A DNA stretch of 53,921 bases, from the NCBI GenBank assembly GCA_902778265.1, contig CACYXI010000004.1:1-53921 (forward strand), read 5' to 3'. The DNA comes from an uncultured Bacteroidales bacterium (lineage in GTDB: Bacteria; Bacteroidota; Bacteroidia; Bacteroidales; Bacteroidaceae). Position 1 is the first letter of the stretch. Each line of letters starts with the position of its first letter. This document shows, piece after piece, positions 8,641 through 17,133 of the stretch. Below the pieces are notes generated by a model. The model did no database searches. It was given only the letters and a program-made list of their open reading frames with translations, and had not been told where the DNA came from. The translations under genes and the position numbers were made by a program.

Positions 8641-8683
8641 ATCCCACATAACCAAGTTTTTTCTTTGGCTATGTGGGATTTTA
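8641..8683 (+). terminator. Strong intrinsic terminator after the DUF3592-like gene
   Basis: ATCCCACATA-AC-CAAG, a T-rich loop, CTTTGG-C-TATGTGGGAT, then TTTTAC. The long stem directly follows the stop codon at 8630 and ends in a T-run, with an A-run-like sequence on the other side, so it may work in both directions. Confidence 0.85.
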
Positions 8684-8708
8684 CATTCCACTTTTTCTAT
8701 ACTTACCT

Positions 8709-8871
8709 CCAAATGCAAGTCCGTTATAATTTCTCTCTAAATCCGCTATAAGTCCGATGATAATACCATTATATTACCATTATATTACCATAATAATACC
8801 ATTATAATACCATTGTGAATGGTAATTTAATGGTAAGTTAATTGTGTTTTAATAGTAATAAAATGGTATTT
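8709..8871. repeat. Composite repeat: CGGACTT module (reverse) plus palindrome of ACCATTATA units
   Basis: The segment 8715-8760 is a diverged reverse copy of the ACTTACAACGG-type module seen at 53.6, 29.4 and 20.6 kb. It is followed by about five tandem TACCATTAT-type units (8763-8815) and then inverted AATGGTA units (8818-8870), which form a large palindrome. The remaining bases up to 9005 hold nothing I can assign apart from a CCTCAAAAAGTTAAAG string also seen near 33.8 kb. Confidence 0.75.
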
Positions 8872-9007
8872 TCACCCTACGAAGAACGGATTTTCCTTGG
8901 AATTTCAGAATAGTTACTTTTCCGCCCTCAAAAAGTTAAAGAAAACAAAATCAAGCCTTAAATCGCATTTTTTCTGAATTTCATTCTTTTTTCTACACTA
9001 TATTTAG

Positions 9008-9015
9008 TAATTTTG
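9008..9015 (+). promoter_or_regulatory. Promoter -7 element for the GT117 gene (TAATTTTG)
   Basis: Identical to the cysE -7 element and embedded in the same TAGTAATTTTGCAC context, 20 bases before the leader hairpin core. A second match, TAAGTTTG at 9084-9091, lies after the hairpin and could be an alternative promoter that skips it. Confidence 0.7.
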
Positions 9016-9078
9016 CACGATAAAAATCAAAGACGTGCGCCAGCCTTTGGGAGGCTGACACGCACTATTTTTATCGTG
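9016..9078 (+). promoter_or_regulatory. Structured 5' leader hairpin upstream of the GT117 gene (copy B)
   Basis: The core GTGCG-C-CAGCCT(loop)AGGCTG-ACA-CGCAC at 9035-9065 matches copy A. The outer stem is CACGATAAAAAT (9016-9027) with ATTTTTATCGTG (9067-9078), 12 perfect pairs. Copy A has an unrelated outer stem that also pairs, so the helix rather than the sequence appears conserved. About 127 bases, including a G+C-rich repeat (9106-9144), separate it from the start codon. Confidence 0.7.
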
Positions 9079-9105
9079 CGAGCCTAAGTTTGCACGGAAT
9101 TGGAC

Positions 9106-9144
9106 GGCCTCTCCCCCCGCCCTCCCCCGTAGGGAGGGAGCCGG
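9106..9144. repeat. G+C-rich spacer repeat CTCCCCCCGCCCT..GGGAGGGAG
   Basis: This is the uninterrupted 39-bp form of the repeat found split by a 33-bp palindrome inside the peptidase gene (3904-3975). The arms CTCCC and GGGAG can pair. It lies in the leader of the GT117 gene. Confidence 0.85.
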
Positions 9145-9205
9145 AGCGCGAAAGGCATTAATTACAAATTTCAAATTGTTAATTAATTTATTCAAGTAAA
9201 AATAA

Positions 9206-12200
9206 ATGAAACAGTACAGACTGATAGACAACGTACTCGGCTGGGTAACATTCTTTATTGCAGCCTTTGTATATTGCTCTACCATTGAACCTACAGCCTC
9301 TTTCTGGGACTGTCCTGAATTTATCACTACTGGCTATAAGCTCGAAGTTGGTCACCCACCTGGCGCACCATTCTTTATGCTCACAGCCAACCTATTCACC
9401 CAATTTGTTAGCGACCCTTCAGACGTGGCACGTATGGTAAACACCATGAGTGCTCTCTTGTCGGCTACGTGTATCTTGTTCCTTTTCTGGACGATAACGC
9501 ACCTTGTACGCCGTCTGTTAATAGACAACTGGGATGAACTCACCACTACAAAGACAATAGCCATCGAGGCTTCTGGCTTGGTTGGCGCACTCATCTATAC
9601 ATTCTCCGATACATTCTGGTTCTCTGCCGTTGAGGGTGAGGTTTATGCCTATTCAAGTGCCTTCACAGCAGTTGTATTCTGGATGATTCTGAAATGGGAG
9701 GATAATGCAGATGCCCCACACGCAGACCGTTGGTTGGTGCTTATCACCTATATGACAGGTCTTTCAATAGGCGTTCACCTCCTGAACCTGCTTTGTATTC
9801 CAGCCATCGTACTTGTATATTACTACAAGCGCTATCCAGATGCCGACCTCAAGGGTTCACTCATAGCCTTGGCTATAAGTATTGTAATCGTAGCCGCTGT
9901 ACTCTATGGCGTTGTACCAGGTATCATAACCGTTGGCGGATGGTTCGAGTTGTTCTTCGTAAACACCCTCGGAATGCCATTCAACACAGGTGAGATTATC
10001 TATATCGCCTTGCTTATCGGCGTTGTGGTATGGGCTATCTACGAGAGCTATGTAGATAAGAGCTTTAAGAAGACAAACATATCATTCCTTCTTGCTGTTG
10101 GTATGCTTGGTATTCCATTCTACGGCTATGGATGGTCGGCTGTATTTATCGGCATTATCATACTTGCCCTACTCTATGGAGCATTACAACTCAAGAACAA
10201 GAAGACAAAGGCATACTACGTAACTTCACGCATCAAGAATACGGCTCTCTGCTGTATGCTGATGCTGATGATCGGCTACTCTACATACGCTCTGATCGTG
10301 GTTCGTTCAAGTGCTAACCCACCAATGGACCAGAACTCACCAGAGGACATTTTTACACTCGGTAACTATCTTAGCCGTGATCAGTATGGCGACCGTCCAT
10401 TATTCTACGGTCCTTCATACGCTTCACAGGTAGCTCTCAAGGTAGAAGGCAATATGTGCCGTCCGGAGATGAAGGAAGGTGCACCAGTCATTCAGCGTGT
10501 GGAGAAGAAGTCGGCTGACGAGAAGGACTCATACTTCACAGTACGCACAAAGGATTCATACGTCTATGCCCAGAATATGCTATTCCCACGTATGCACAGC
10601 TCAGACGGCAATCACGTAAGGGCATACGAAGACTGGATGGGCGGTATTGAGACCACCCCAATAGATTATGACCGTTGTGGCGAGATGATGACCGTGAATA
10701 TGCCAACTATGATGGAGAACATTCGTTTCTTCCTCTCATACCAATGCAACTTCATGTACTGGCGCTACTTCATGTGGAACTTTGCCGGTCGTCAGAACGA
10801 TATTCAGGGACATGGCGAGCTTGAGCATGGTAATTGGCTCACAGGTATTCCATTCATCGATAATGCTATGCTTGGTGATCAGAGTCTGCTTCCTGACGAG
10901 CTGAAGAACAACAAGGGACATAACGTATTCTATTGTCTGCCTCTCATTCTCGGTCTTATCGGATTGTTCTGGCAGGCATACCGCGGAAAGAAGGGTATTC
11001 AGCAGTTCTGGGTAGTGTTCTTCCTGTTCTTCATGACAGGTCTCGCTATCGTATTCTACCTCAACCAGACACCTTTGCAGCCTCGTGAGCGTGACTACGC
11101 ATACGCAGGTTCATTCTACGCATTCTCTATCTGGTGCGGTATGGGTATAGCTGCTATCATCGACCTTATCTCACGCAAGGCGAAGAAGGAGAACGTGGCA
11201 CTTGCAGGTGTCATCGGATGTGCAGGTCTGCTTGTTCCTATCCAGATGGCTTCACAGACATGGGACGACCACGACCGTTCAGGTCGCTACTGCTGTCGTG
11301 ATTTTGGTCAGAACTATCTGAACTCTATGCAGGAAGGCACACATCCTGTCATCTTCACCAATGGCGATAATGATACCTTCCCACTTTGGTACAATCAGGA
11401 TGTTGAGGGTGTAGGTACAGATGCACGTGTCTGCAACCTGTCATATCTCCAGACTGACTGGTATATCGACCAGATGATACGTCCTGCATACGATTCACCT
11501 GCTCTCCCTATCACATGGCCACGTCTTGACTACTGTTCAGGTACTAACGAGTACATCGAGATTGATCCAAAGCTCAAGGATCAGATTGTGGAATACTACA
11601 AGCAATACCCAGATGCAGCACGCAAGCAGTATGGCGATGATCCATTCGACATCCACAACGTGATGAAGTACTGGGTTCGCGGAGGCAAGGGCGAGATGCA
11701 CGTCATTCCAACAGACACTCTCTATCTCACTATTGATGCTAACGCAGTTAAGAAGAGTGGAATGATGATTCCACGCGATACTGCGGGCAACGAGATTCAG
11801 ATTCCTGAGAAGATGGCAATCTCACTCAAGGGCAAGCGTGCTCTCTACAAGAACGACCTCATGATGCTTGAGATGATAAGCAACGCTAACTGGACACGTC
11901 CACTCTACGTTGCCCTTACCGTAGGTGCAGAGAACTTCATGAACCTCGGCGACAACTTCATTCAGGAAGGTCTTGTAAACCGCATCACACCATTTGCCAC
12001 AAACGACCAGACGAACTTCGATACAGAGAAGACATACAACAACGTGATGAACAAGTTCAAGTTCGGCGGTCTTGAGAAGAAGGGACTCTATCTTGACGAG
12101 ACCGTAATGCGTATGTGCTTCACTCATCGCCGCCTGTTCGGTATGCTCATCACTCACCTTCTTCAGGAAGGTAAGAATGATAAGGCAAAGAAGGTTCTTG

Positions 12201-12544
12201 AATACGCAGAGAAGGTTTTGCCTGCATATAATGTTCCTATGACATACCTGAGTGGTGGTATGGACTTCCTCCAGGGTTACTATGCCGTTGGTCAGAATAA
12301 GAAGGCAGAAGAGGTGTTCAACGCTATGTGGAAGAATAGCCAGCAGTATCTCACCTGGTATCTCTCACTTGGCCAGAACCGCTTCAACCAGTCTCAGCGT
12401 GAGTGTATGCTCCACTTCTATACTATGCAACGCATCCTTGAGATTGCAAAGCCATACGATGCAGCATTGGTACAGAAGAAGAACAAGGAATTTGAAAGCC
12501 TCATGACAGTTTATCACAACAAAGGCGGAAATTTCGGCGAATAA
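9206..12544 (+). CDS. GT117 / DUF2723 (TMEM260-like) membrane protein, probable protein O-glycosyltransferase
   Basis: A large inner-membrane protein (1112 residues) of the DUF2723 family, which is grouped with GT-C glycosyltransferases; the eukaryotic relative TMEM260 is an O-mannosyltransferase. The family signature near the N-terminus is visible: an early transmembrane segment followed by FWDCPEFITTGYKLEVGHPPGAP, broken up here as FWDCPEF, Y-K-L, VGHPPGAP, where the acidic residue is the likely catalytic one. About a dozen hydrophobic segments lie before residue 700. The soluble C-terminal region (about 720-1112) includes TPR-like helices near the end (KAKKVLEYAEKVLPAY, KAEEVFNAMW). In Bacteroidetes, protein O-glycosylation of periplasmic proteins is known, and this gene is a candidate participant by inference. 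The stop is immediately followed by the deacetylase ATG, so the two are co-transcribed. Confidence 0.9.
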   Translation: MKQYRLIDNVLGWVTFFIAAFVYCSTIEPTASFWDCPEFITTGYKLEVGHPPGAPFFMLTANLFTQFVSDPSDVARMVNTMSALLSATCILFLFWTITHLVRRLLIDNWDELTTTKTIAIEASGLVGALIYTFSDTFWFSAVEGEVYAYSSAFTAVVFWMILKWEDNADAPHADRWLVLITYMTGLSIGVHLLNLLCIPAIVLVYYYKRYPDADLKGSLIALAISIVIVAAVLYGVVPGIITVGGWFELFFVNTLGMPFNTGEIIYIALLIGVVVWAIYESYVDKSFKKTNISFLLAVGMLGIPFYGYGWSAVFIGIIILALLYGALQLKNKKTKAYYVTSRIKNTALCCMLMLMIGYSTYALIVVRSSANPPMDQNSPEDIFTLGNYLSRDQYGDRPLFYGPSYASQVALKVEGNMCRPEMKEGAPVIQRVEKKSADEKDSYFTVRTKDSYVYAQNMLFPRMHSSDGNHVRAYEDWMGGIETTPIDYDRCGEMMTVNMPTMMENIRFFLSYQCNFMYWRYFMWNFAGRQNDIQGHGELEHGNWLTGIPFIDNAMLGDQSLLPDELKNNKGHNVFYCLPLILGLIGLFWQAYRGKKGIQQFWVVFFLFFMTGLAIVFYLNQTPLQPRERDYAYAGSFYAFSIWCGMGIAAIIDLISRKAKKENVALAGVIGCAGLLVPIQMASQTWDDHDRSGRYCCRDFGQNYLNSMQEGTHPVIFTNGDNDTFPLWYNQDVEGVGTDARVCNLSYLQTDWYIDQMIRPAYDSPALPITWPRLDYCSGTNEYIEIDPKLKDQIVEYYKQYPDAARKQYGDDPFDIHNVMKYWVRGGKGEMHVIPTDTLYLTIDANAVKKSGMMIPRDTAGNEIQIPEKMAISLKGKRALYKNDLMMLEMISNANWTRPLYVALTVGAENFMNLGDNFIQEGLVNRITPFATNDQTNFDTEKTYNNVMNKFKFGGLEKKGLYLDETVMRMCFTHRRLFGMLITHLLQEGKNDKAKKVLEYAEKVLPAYNVPMTYLSGGMDFLQGYYAVGQNKKAEEVFNAMWKNSQQYLTWYLSLGQNRFNQSQRECMLHFYTMQRILEIAKPYDAALVQKKNKEFESLMTVYHNKGGNFGE

Positions 12545-13156
12545 ATGATAATTGAACAACCTACCATATGGCTCCGTTGGATCTATCCCAAAGCATATTG
12601 GCGAATGGATCCAAGGGAGCATTCGATTTATCTCACCTTCGACGATGGACCTATTCCAGAAGCCACACCCTTTATTCTTGACACCTTGTCAAAATATGGG
12701 GTGAAGGCAACTTTCTTTATGGTGGGCGACAATGTGCGTAAGTACCCTCATCTCTTTGAACGTATAAAGGCTGAGGGCCATCAGATTGGAAATCACACAT
12801 ACAATCACATGGGCAGCGTTCGCCATACCCTGAGGACGTATGTGAAGAACACCAACAAGGCGAACGAGCTTATACACTCTAAGTATTTCCGTCCGCCACA
12901 CGGGTGGATGCGTCCTGCGGCTTATATCTGGCTCACCAGGAAATACAAGGTTGTGATGTGGGACGTTGTGACACGCGACTACTCCAAGCTTCTAACAGCC
13001 GAGGATGTTGTAAACAACATCAAGACCTACACGCGCAACGGTTCAATCATCACTTTTCACGATTCGCTAAAGAGTATCGATAAACTTCAGACAGCCCTTC
13101 CAGAGTCCCTGGAATGGCTTATATCACAAGGCTATCAATTCAAGACTTTCAAATAA
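12545..13156 (+). CDS. Polysaccharide deacetylase (NodB-type, CE4)
   Basis: Metal-dependent deacetylase of N-acetylated cell-wall or exopolysaccharide sugars, 203 residues. The five CE4 motifs are seen: TFDDGP (about 28-33, catalytic base and metal Asp), GNHTYNHMG (metal His residues), FRPPHGWM (active-site Arg-Pro-Pro), MWDVVTRDY and ITFHDS (catalytic His). No signal peptide is visible, so it is either cytosolic or retained near the membrane. The start ATG directly abuts the GT117 stop, and the stop overlaps the next start in a TAATG arrangement. The three genes thus form a tight operon, which suggests joint work in envelope glycan processing. Confidence 0.9.
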   Translation: MIIEQPTIWLRWIYPKAYWRMDPREHSIYLTFDDGPIPEATPFILDTLSKYGVKATFFMVGDNVRKYPHLFERIKAEGHQIGNHTYNHMGSVRHTLRTYVKNTNKANELIHSKYFRPPHGWMRPAAYIWLTRKYKVVMWDVVTRDYSKLLTAEDVVNNIKTYTRNGSIITFHDSLKSIDKLQTALPESLEWLISQGYQFKTFK

Positions 13157-13866
13157 TGAACTCACCAAGAATAATACCGGCAATAGTACGAGGCTTCTTT
13201 TCTTCATTCGTTGAAGGTATTGTGGAAGGAAGCCTACCTGAAGCTAATGGTCCGCAGAGCGTAGAGCCTCGTCAGATGAAGCAGCTATTGCTCGAACACT
13301 ACGAGGAGATGGCTCAGTATCTATATGAAAGTATCTTTGATGCTATTGCAATAGTAAACTATCCATCTCACGAGCAGCTGGAGCAACGTCTTCGTGAAGC
13401 AGATCCTGCATCATTAAATGCTATGTCGATGATGCAGCACGCCTGTCGAACAGACAAGCTCTTCAACCTCATGGCTGACGAGTATCGCAGAAACTTCTAT
13501 GCCGTACTGCAAGGCCACGTGATGAGCATAGAGGAATACTTTGAGGTTATCAACGAAGAAATGGCACCTCTGGAGGCTGGTAAGGTTTCATCAGAAATAG
13601 CCATACGGGCTATGGTGATAGCCGTAATCAGAGGATATCAGTCAGGAAGAAAGGCTGTAAAGGCACATACAAAGCCGGCAAATGTAGTTTGCATCTACCG
13701 ACTGCTCGCCGATAATATGCAGACGCTACTGCATAATTCGCCAGTCAATACTCCTGACGACATAGACCTCAACGACCTCTTCCTTGCTGTATGCAAGACA
13801 CCAGAAAACATGAATACTATGCTCGAAAATATGCAAAGAGTGATGCAATCTTTGGCAGAAGAATAA
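13156..13866 (+). CDS. Protein of unknown function, mostly helical
   Basis: I do not recognise this 236-residue protein. The start is the ATG at 13156, overlapping the deacetylase stop by one base (TAATG), which implies coupled translation. It reads as a soluble, all-alpha protein with amphipathic helices (QMKQLLLEHYEEMAQYLYES, ASLNAMSMMQHACRTDKLF, EYFEVINEEMAPLEAGKV), with no signal peptide or membrane span and no obvious metal or nucleotide motif. The hydrophobic N-terminal stretch IPAIVRGFFSSFVEGIVEG might associate with membrane or a partner. Its constant company with the deacetylase and GT117 genes here is the only hint to function. Confidence 0.75.
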   Translation: MNSPRIIPAIVRGFFSSFVEGIVEGSLPEANGPQSVEPRQMKQLLLEHYEEMAQYLYESIFDAIAIVNYPSHEQLEQRLREADPASLNAMSMMQHACRTDKLFNLMADEYRRNFYAVLQGHVMSIEEYFEVINEEMAPLEAGKVSSEIAIRAMVIAVIRGYQSGRKAVKAHTKPANVVCIYRLLADNMQTLLHNSPVNTPDDIDLNDLFLAVCKTPENMNTMLENMQRVMQSLAEE

Positions 13867-13905
13867 TTTTTTCGACAATTTCAATGGAATATCGAAAAAA
13901 AATAT

Positions 13906-13913
13906 TACCTTTG
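13906..13913 (+). promoter_or_regulatory. Promoter -7 element for the structured RNA (TACCTTTG)
   Basis: TACCTTTG matches TAnnTTTG; the region 19-23 bases upstream is TTTCAATGG, a weak -33. Transcription would start near 13917-13920. Confidence 0.7.
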
Positions 13914-13916
13914 CAC

Positions 13917-14154
13917 TCGTGCAAGAGATAAAGAAATTAGGTCGCACCGGTTCGATCGGGATACTCATCAAATAATTCTGAAAACCGAGACAGCTTCTTT
14001 TGTCAATGGCGGGCCATTACTCCTGATGGCATAAACACTTCGGGTGACATCACATCAGGCAAAGCTGAAAAGCCGATGGATTACAACGACGGGGAGCCCT
14101 CAAATCTTTTTTACTCGGAGTTTTCATCACATCATCGGTGCGACCACCTTTTTT
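13917..14154 (+). ncRNA. Structured small RNA of about 235 nt, own promoter and terminator; 6S-like RNA possible
   Basis: A gene-free stretch with strong nested pairing. P1 is GGTCGCACCG (13940-13949) with CGGTGCGACC (14136-14145). P2 is GAAAACCGAG (13980-13989) with CTCGGAGTTTTC (14114-14125, two bases bulged). P3 is CAGCTT (13991-13996) with AAGCTG (14062-14067). A hairpin AATGG/CCATT lies at 14005-14018. P4 is CCTGATG (14022-14028) with CATCAGG (14053-14059), enclosing a TTCG-type loop (CACTTCGGGTG). P1 is followed by ACC and a T-run, so it doubles as an intrinsic terminator. With the -7 element at 13906 this is a free-standing transcript, not a menD leader. It lacks the hallmarks of tmRNA, RNase P RNA, or the cobalamin, TPP and FMN riboswitches. 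The closed long-helix form would fit a 6S-type RNA (compare the Bacteroidales-1 Rfam model), but it branches more than classical 6S. The RNA call is firm; the family is not. Confidence 0.8.
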
Positions 14155-14157
14155 CAA

Positions 14158-14376
14158 AAAAATGAAAAATGAATAATGAAAAATTATAAAATACGAGATA
14201 GTATTTTAGTGAATAGTGAATAACGAATCGATAATAATATTTAATATTGGCTAACGCCCTTGTGTGAACCTCGTTCTGGTGGCTACCAGTATTAGAATTT
14301 TTCACTTTTCACTATTAACTATTCACTTATAAACGTAAACTGTATTTTTCATTTTTCATTTTTTAATTTTTCATTT
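14158..14376. repeat. Nested AT-rich palindrome between the small RNA and menD
   Basis: Outer arms 14158-14194 (AAATGAAAAAT units, ending ATAAAATAC) and 14342-14376 (GTATTTTTCATTTTTC and so on) enclose a second pair of arms, 14205-14228 (TTTAGTGAATAGTGAATAAC) and 14298-14329 (TTCAC/TATTCACTTA units). Innermost is CTGGTGGCTACCAG (14276-14289). The outer arms match those of 6541-6640. Confidence 0.75.
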
Positions 14377-14381
14377 ATACT

Positions 14382-15965
14382 ATGTTTTCTTCCAAGGAAA
14401 ATATCAACATACTAACCTCGTTGCTTATCGACTACGGCATTGAGCACATTGTTGTTTGCCCGGGTAGCCGTAATGCTCCTATCGTACATAATTTCAACGA
14501 ATCCCCGAAATTTACCTGCCACCCTGTTACCGACGAGCGTTCTGCCGCTTTCGTGGCTTTAGGAATAGCACATCAAACTGGCGAGATGGTGGCTATATGC
14601 GTAACATCTGGTTCGGCACTTCTCAACACCCTCCCTGGAGCTGCAGAGGCTTCGTATCAGAATCGTGGAATCATCGTTATCTCTGCCGACCGTCCACAGG
14701 CATGGATCGGTCAACTTGACGGTCAGACTATGCCTCAACCAAACGCTTTAGGCTCTTTTGTTGAGAAAAGCGTGAATCTGCCAGAATGCAAGGACGAAAT
14801 AGAAAGATGGCAATGCCGCCGACTTGTCTGCGAGGCAATACTTTCCTTGATGACAACAAAGAGATCTGTGCATATCAACGTACCTATTACAGAACCTCTC
14901 TTTGATTTTTCGACAAAGGAACTTCCTAAAATTCAGGGCATATACCCACTTCGTTGGACTGACGAGATAGAAAGGAAATACTTCCTTGATATGCTATCAC
15001 GCTCGCAACGCCCTATGTTCGTTATAGGACAGAGCCAACGCTACGAGATACCAAGCAAGGCTATAGCGAAACTCCGTGAAGGCATAACAATCCTTTCCGA
15101 ACCACTATCTTCCGATGATCCTTCACCAAGCCTTGATGACACCTTTAAGAAGATTGGTTCTGATACGGAAGAATATAAGCCTGATTTCCTTTTATACATA
15201 GGCAGCACGACTATCAGCAAGCGTCTGCGACAATTCATGCGCACTCTTGACGACTGCACAATAGTGATGCTCAACGAGCGAATGCAAATAGAGGACATCA
15301 CTCAGCACGCAAACTACATCCTTCAAGGCTCTGCCAACATCGTGTTCGAAGATTTGGCCTCTATGCTCAAACTTGAAAAGAATGCATTTGGCATGAATTG
15401 GGACAGACTTCTCTTTTCTGTTAGGGAAGATGCAAAGAAACAGCCTGCCAAGATTACGGAACAAGCCGTTCAAGAACTGGAGAAACGCATGACGAAAGAG
15501 TCGGATGTGTATTATGCCAACTCTACCGCCATACGTCTTGCAGCACGTTATGCCAATCATTTCGTATTCTGCAACCGAGGCCTCAACGGCATAGAAGGTT
15601 CACTCTCCACAGCCGTAGGCGCTTCTCTCGTTAGTGAAGGAAACGTGTATTGCGTTATAGGCGACCTCAGTTTCTTCTATGACCAGAACGCACTCTGGAA
15701 TATGCATCTGAAACCAAATCTCCGCATACTTCTCCTAAATAATGGAGGTGGCGAGATTTTCAAACAATTGCCAGGATTAGAGAACTCTCCTGCTCGCGAT
15801 GAATACGTTATGGCATCGCACCACACAACAGCCGTAGGTGCCTGTCATCAATACGGCATTTCAAGAAAGGTAGTAAGCAAGGCAGAAGATATTGCGAATG
15901 CCATCGACTGGCTGACAGAAGAAGGAGGGAATGCCCCAAGGTTGGTGGAAATTATAGTAACATAA
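14382..15965 (+). CDS. menD: 2-succinyl-5-enolpyruvyl-6-hydroxy-3-cyclohexene-1-carboxylate synthase
   Basis: Thiamine-diphosphate enzyme that joins isochorismate and 2-oxoglutarate (with decarboxylation) to SEPHCHC in menaquinone synthesis; cytosolic. The 527 residues are near family length. The N-terminal TPP-enzyme domain has [11 protein letters not shown] and DERSAAF (the Glu that activates ThDP), and the C-terminal ThDP/Mg site has [18 protein letters not shown] and [14 protein letters not shown] (the G-D-x-n-N motif). It is followed 11 bases later by menB. The upstream neighbour that would make its substrate, menF, is absent from this window. Confidence 0.95.
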   Translation: MFSSKENINILTSLLIDYGIEHIVVCPGSRNAPIVHNFNESPKFTCHPVTDERSAAFVALGIAHQTGEMVAICVTSGSALLNTLPGAAEASYQNRGIIVISADRPQAWIGQLDGQTMPQPNALGSFVEKSVNLPECKDEIERWQCRRLVCEAILSLMTTKRSVHINVPITEPLFDFSTKELPKIQGIYPLRWTDEIERKYFLDMLSRSQRPMFVIGQSQRYEIPSKAIAKLREGITILSEPLSSDDPSPSLDDTFKKIGSDTEEYKPDFLLYIGSTTISKRLRQFMRTLDDCTIVMLNERMQIEDITQHANYILQGSANIVFEDLASMLKLEKNAFGMNWDRLLFSVREDAKKQPAKITEQAVQELEKRMTKESDVYYANSTAIRLAARYANHFVFCNRGLNGIEGSLSTAVGASLVSEGNVYCVIGDLSFFYDQNALWNMHLKPNLRILLLNNGGGEIFKQLPGLENSPARDEYVMASHHTTAVGACHQYGISRKVVSKAEDIANAIDWLTEEGGNAPRLVEIIVT

Positions 15966-15976
15966 TAAAATTAAAT

Positions 15977-16825
15977 ATGAACTGGACAATCCTACACCCT
16001 TTCAAGGAGATAATCCTTGAATATGCAGAGGGCATAGCAAAGATTTCTATCAATCGCCCTCGCTATCGTAACGCTTTCACGCCCTTGACAACTAAGGAGT
16101 TGTCAGAGGCATTCGCAATATGTCGCGAGAACCGAGATATTCGCGTAGTACTCCTCACAGGTGCTGAGACACCTCGCAAGGAAGGACAGACAGACGAGGA
16201 GTATCTTCGTCAGCAGGCTTTCTGTGCAGGTGGAGATATGAACGTGAAAGGTCGTGGCGGCTATGTGGATGATGAGGGCGTACCACGTCTAAGCGTGCTC
16301 GATGTGCAGATGCAGATTCGTCGTTTGCCAAAGCCTGTAATAGCAATGGTAAACGGATTTGCGGTTGGCGGTGGTCATGTTCTACATCTCGTATGCGACC
16401 TTACAATAGCTGCAGAGAATGCGAAGTTCGGACAGACAGGTCCAAAGGTCGGAAGCTTCGATGCAGGTTTCGGAAGCTCATACCTCGCACGTATCGTTGG
16501 TCAGAAGAAGGCTCGCGAGATATGGTTCATGTGCCGTCTCTATACAGCCAAGGAAGCAGAGGATATGGGTATGGTAAACAAGGTTGTGCCTTACGATCAG
16601 CTTGAGGACGAATGTATCTCATGGGCAAAGACTATGATGGAACGCTCTCCTATGGCTCTCCGTATGATTAAGGCTGGTCTTAATGCCGAACTTGACGGAC
16701 AGGCGGGCATTCAGCAACTTGCAGGTGATGCCACCTTACTCTATTACTTTATGGACGAGGCTCAGGAAGGTGGCCGTGCATTCCTTGAGAAACGCAAACC
16801 TAACTGGGGAAAACCGTTGCCGTAG
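15977..16825 (+). CDS. menB: 1,4-dihydroxy-2-naphthoyl-CoA synthase
   Basis: Crotonase-fold ring closure enzyme converting o-succinylbenzoyl-CoA to dihydroxynaphthoyl-CoA. The 282 residues are typical. The oxyanion-hole segments [11 protein letters not shown] and [21 protein letters not shown], the active-site region [20 protein letters not shown] and the C-terminal PNWGKPLP tail are characteristic of MenB rather than other enoyl-CoA hydratases. It is co-transcribed with menD. The gene order D-B-C-E follows the usual Bacteroidetes arrangement. Confidence 0.96.
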   Translation: MNWTILHPFKEIILEYAEGIAKISINRPRYRNAFTPLTTKELSEAFAICRENRDIRVVLLTGAETPRKEGQTDEEYLRQQAFCAGGDMNVKGRGGYVDDEGVPRLSVLDVQMQIRRLPKPVIAMVNGFAVGGGHVLHLVCDLTIAAENAKFGQTGPKVGSFDAGFGSSYLARIVGQKKAREIWFMCRLYTAKEAEDMGMVNKVVPYDQLEDECISWAKTMMERSPMALRMIKAGLNAELDGQAGIQQLAGDATLLYYFMDEAQEGGRAFLEKRKPNWGKPLP

Positions 16826-16875
16826 GCCATTGGCAATTGAAAATTGAAAATTGATAATTGAAAATTATCGCAATC

Positions 16876-17079
16876 ACCCGATAGCGCCCCGAAGGGGCAA
16901 AAGCATATAGCCCAGGGCATCGCCCTGGGTAAAATAGAAGGATAGCTAACGCCCTGTAAGGGCAAAAGCATTTTCCATTTTAGAGCTTTTGCCCTTACAG
17001 GGCGAAATTACCGACTAACATTTTCCTAGGGCGATGCCCTAGGCTAAGTGCTTTTGGGCTTTCAGCCCGACTATCAGGT
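16876..17079. repeat. Nested G+C-rich palindrome between menB and menC
   Basis: The centre is a perfect 19-bp pair, GCCCTGTAAGGGCAAAAGC (16951-16969) and its complement (16985-17003). The next layer out is CCCAGGGCATCGCCCTGGG (16911-16929) against CCTAGGGCGATGCCCTAGG (17025-17043), each itself palindromic. Outside that are CGCCCCGAAGGGGCAAAAG and GCTTTTGGGCTTTCAGCCCG, and outermost GATAG (16880-16884) and CTATC (17071-17075). AATTGAAA-type tandem units lie at 16838-16866, with related TTGAAATTTGAAAATTATC at 17112-17131. A 204-bp symmetric structure in mid-operon might affect expression of menC. Confidence 0.85.
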
Positions 17080-17133
17080 AAATGCGGATAATCTTTGAAT
17101 TGTGACTTGAGACTTGAAATTTGAAAATTATCC

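Noticed and set aside
9004-9327. 107-codon minus-strand frame over the GT117 leader
   Set aside because: It covers the leader hairpin, a spacer repeat and the start of a certain gene; the similar 302-490 minus frame arises from the same hairpin.
13917-14154. Riboswitch controlling menD
   Set aside because: The structure ends in its own terminator and is separated from menD by a 220-bp palindrome; no known ligand-binding motif is seen. Attenuation is possible but a free RNA is simpler.
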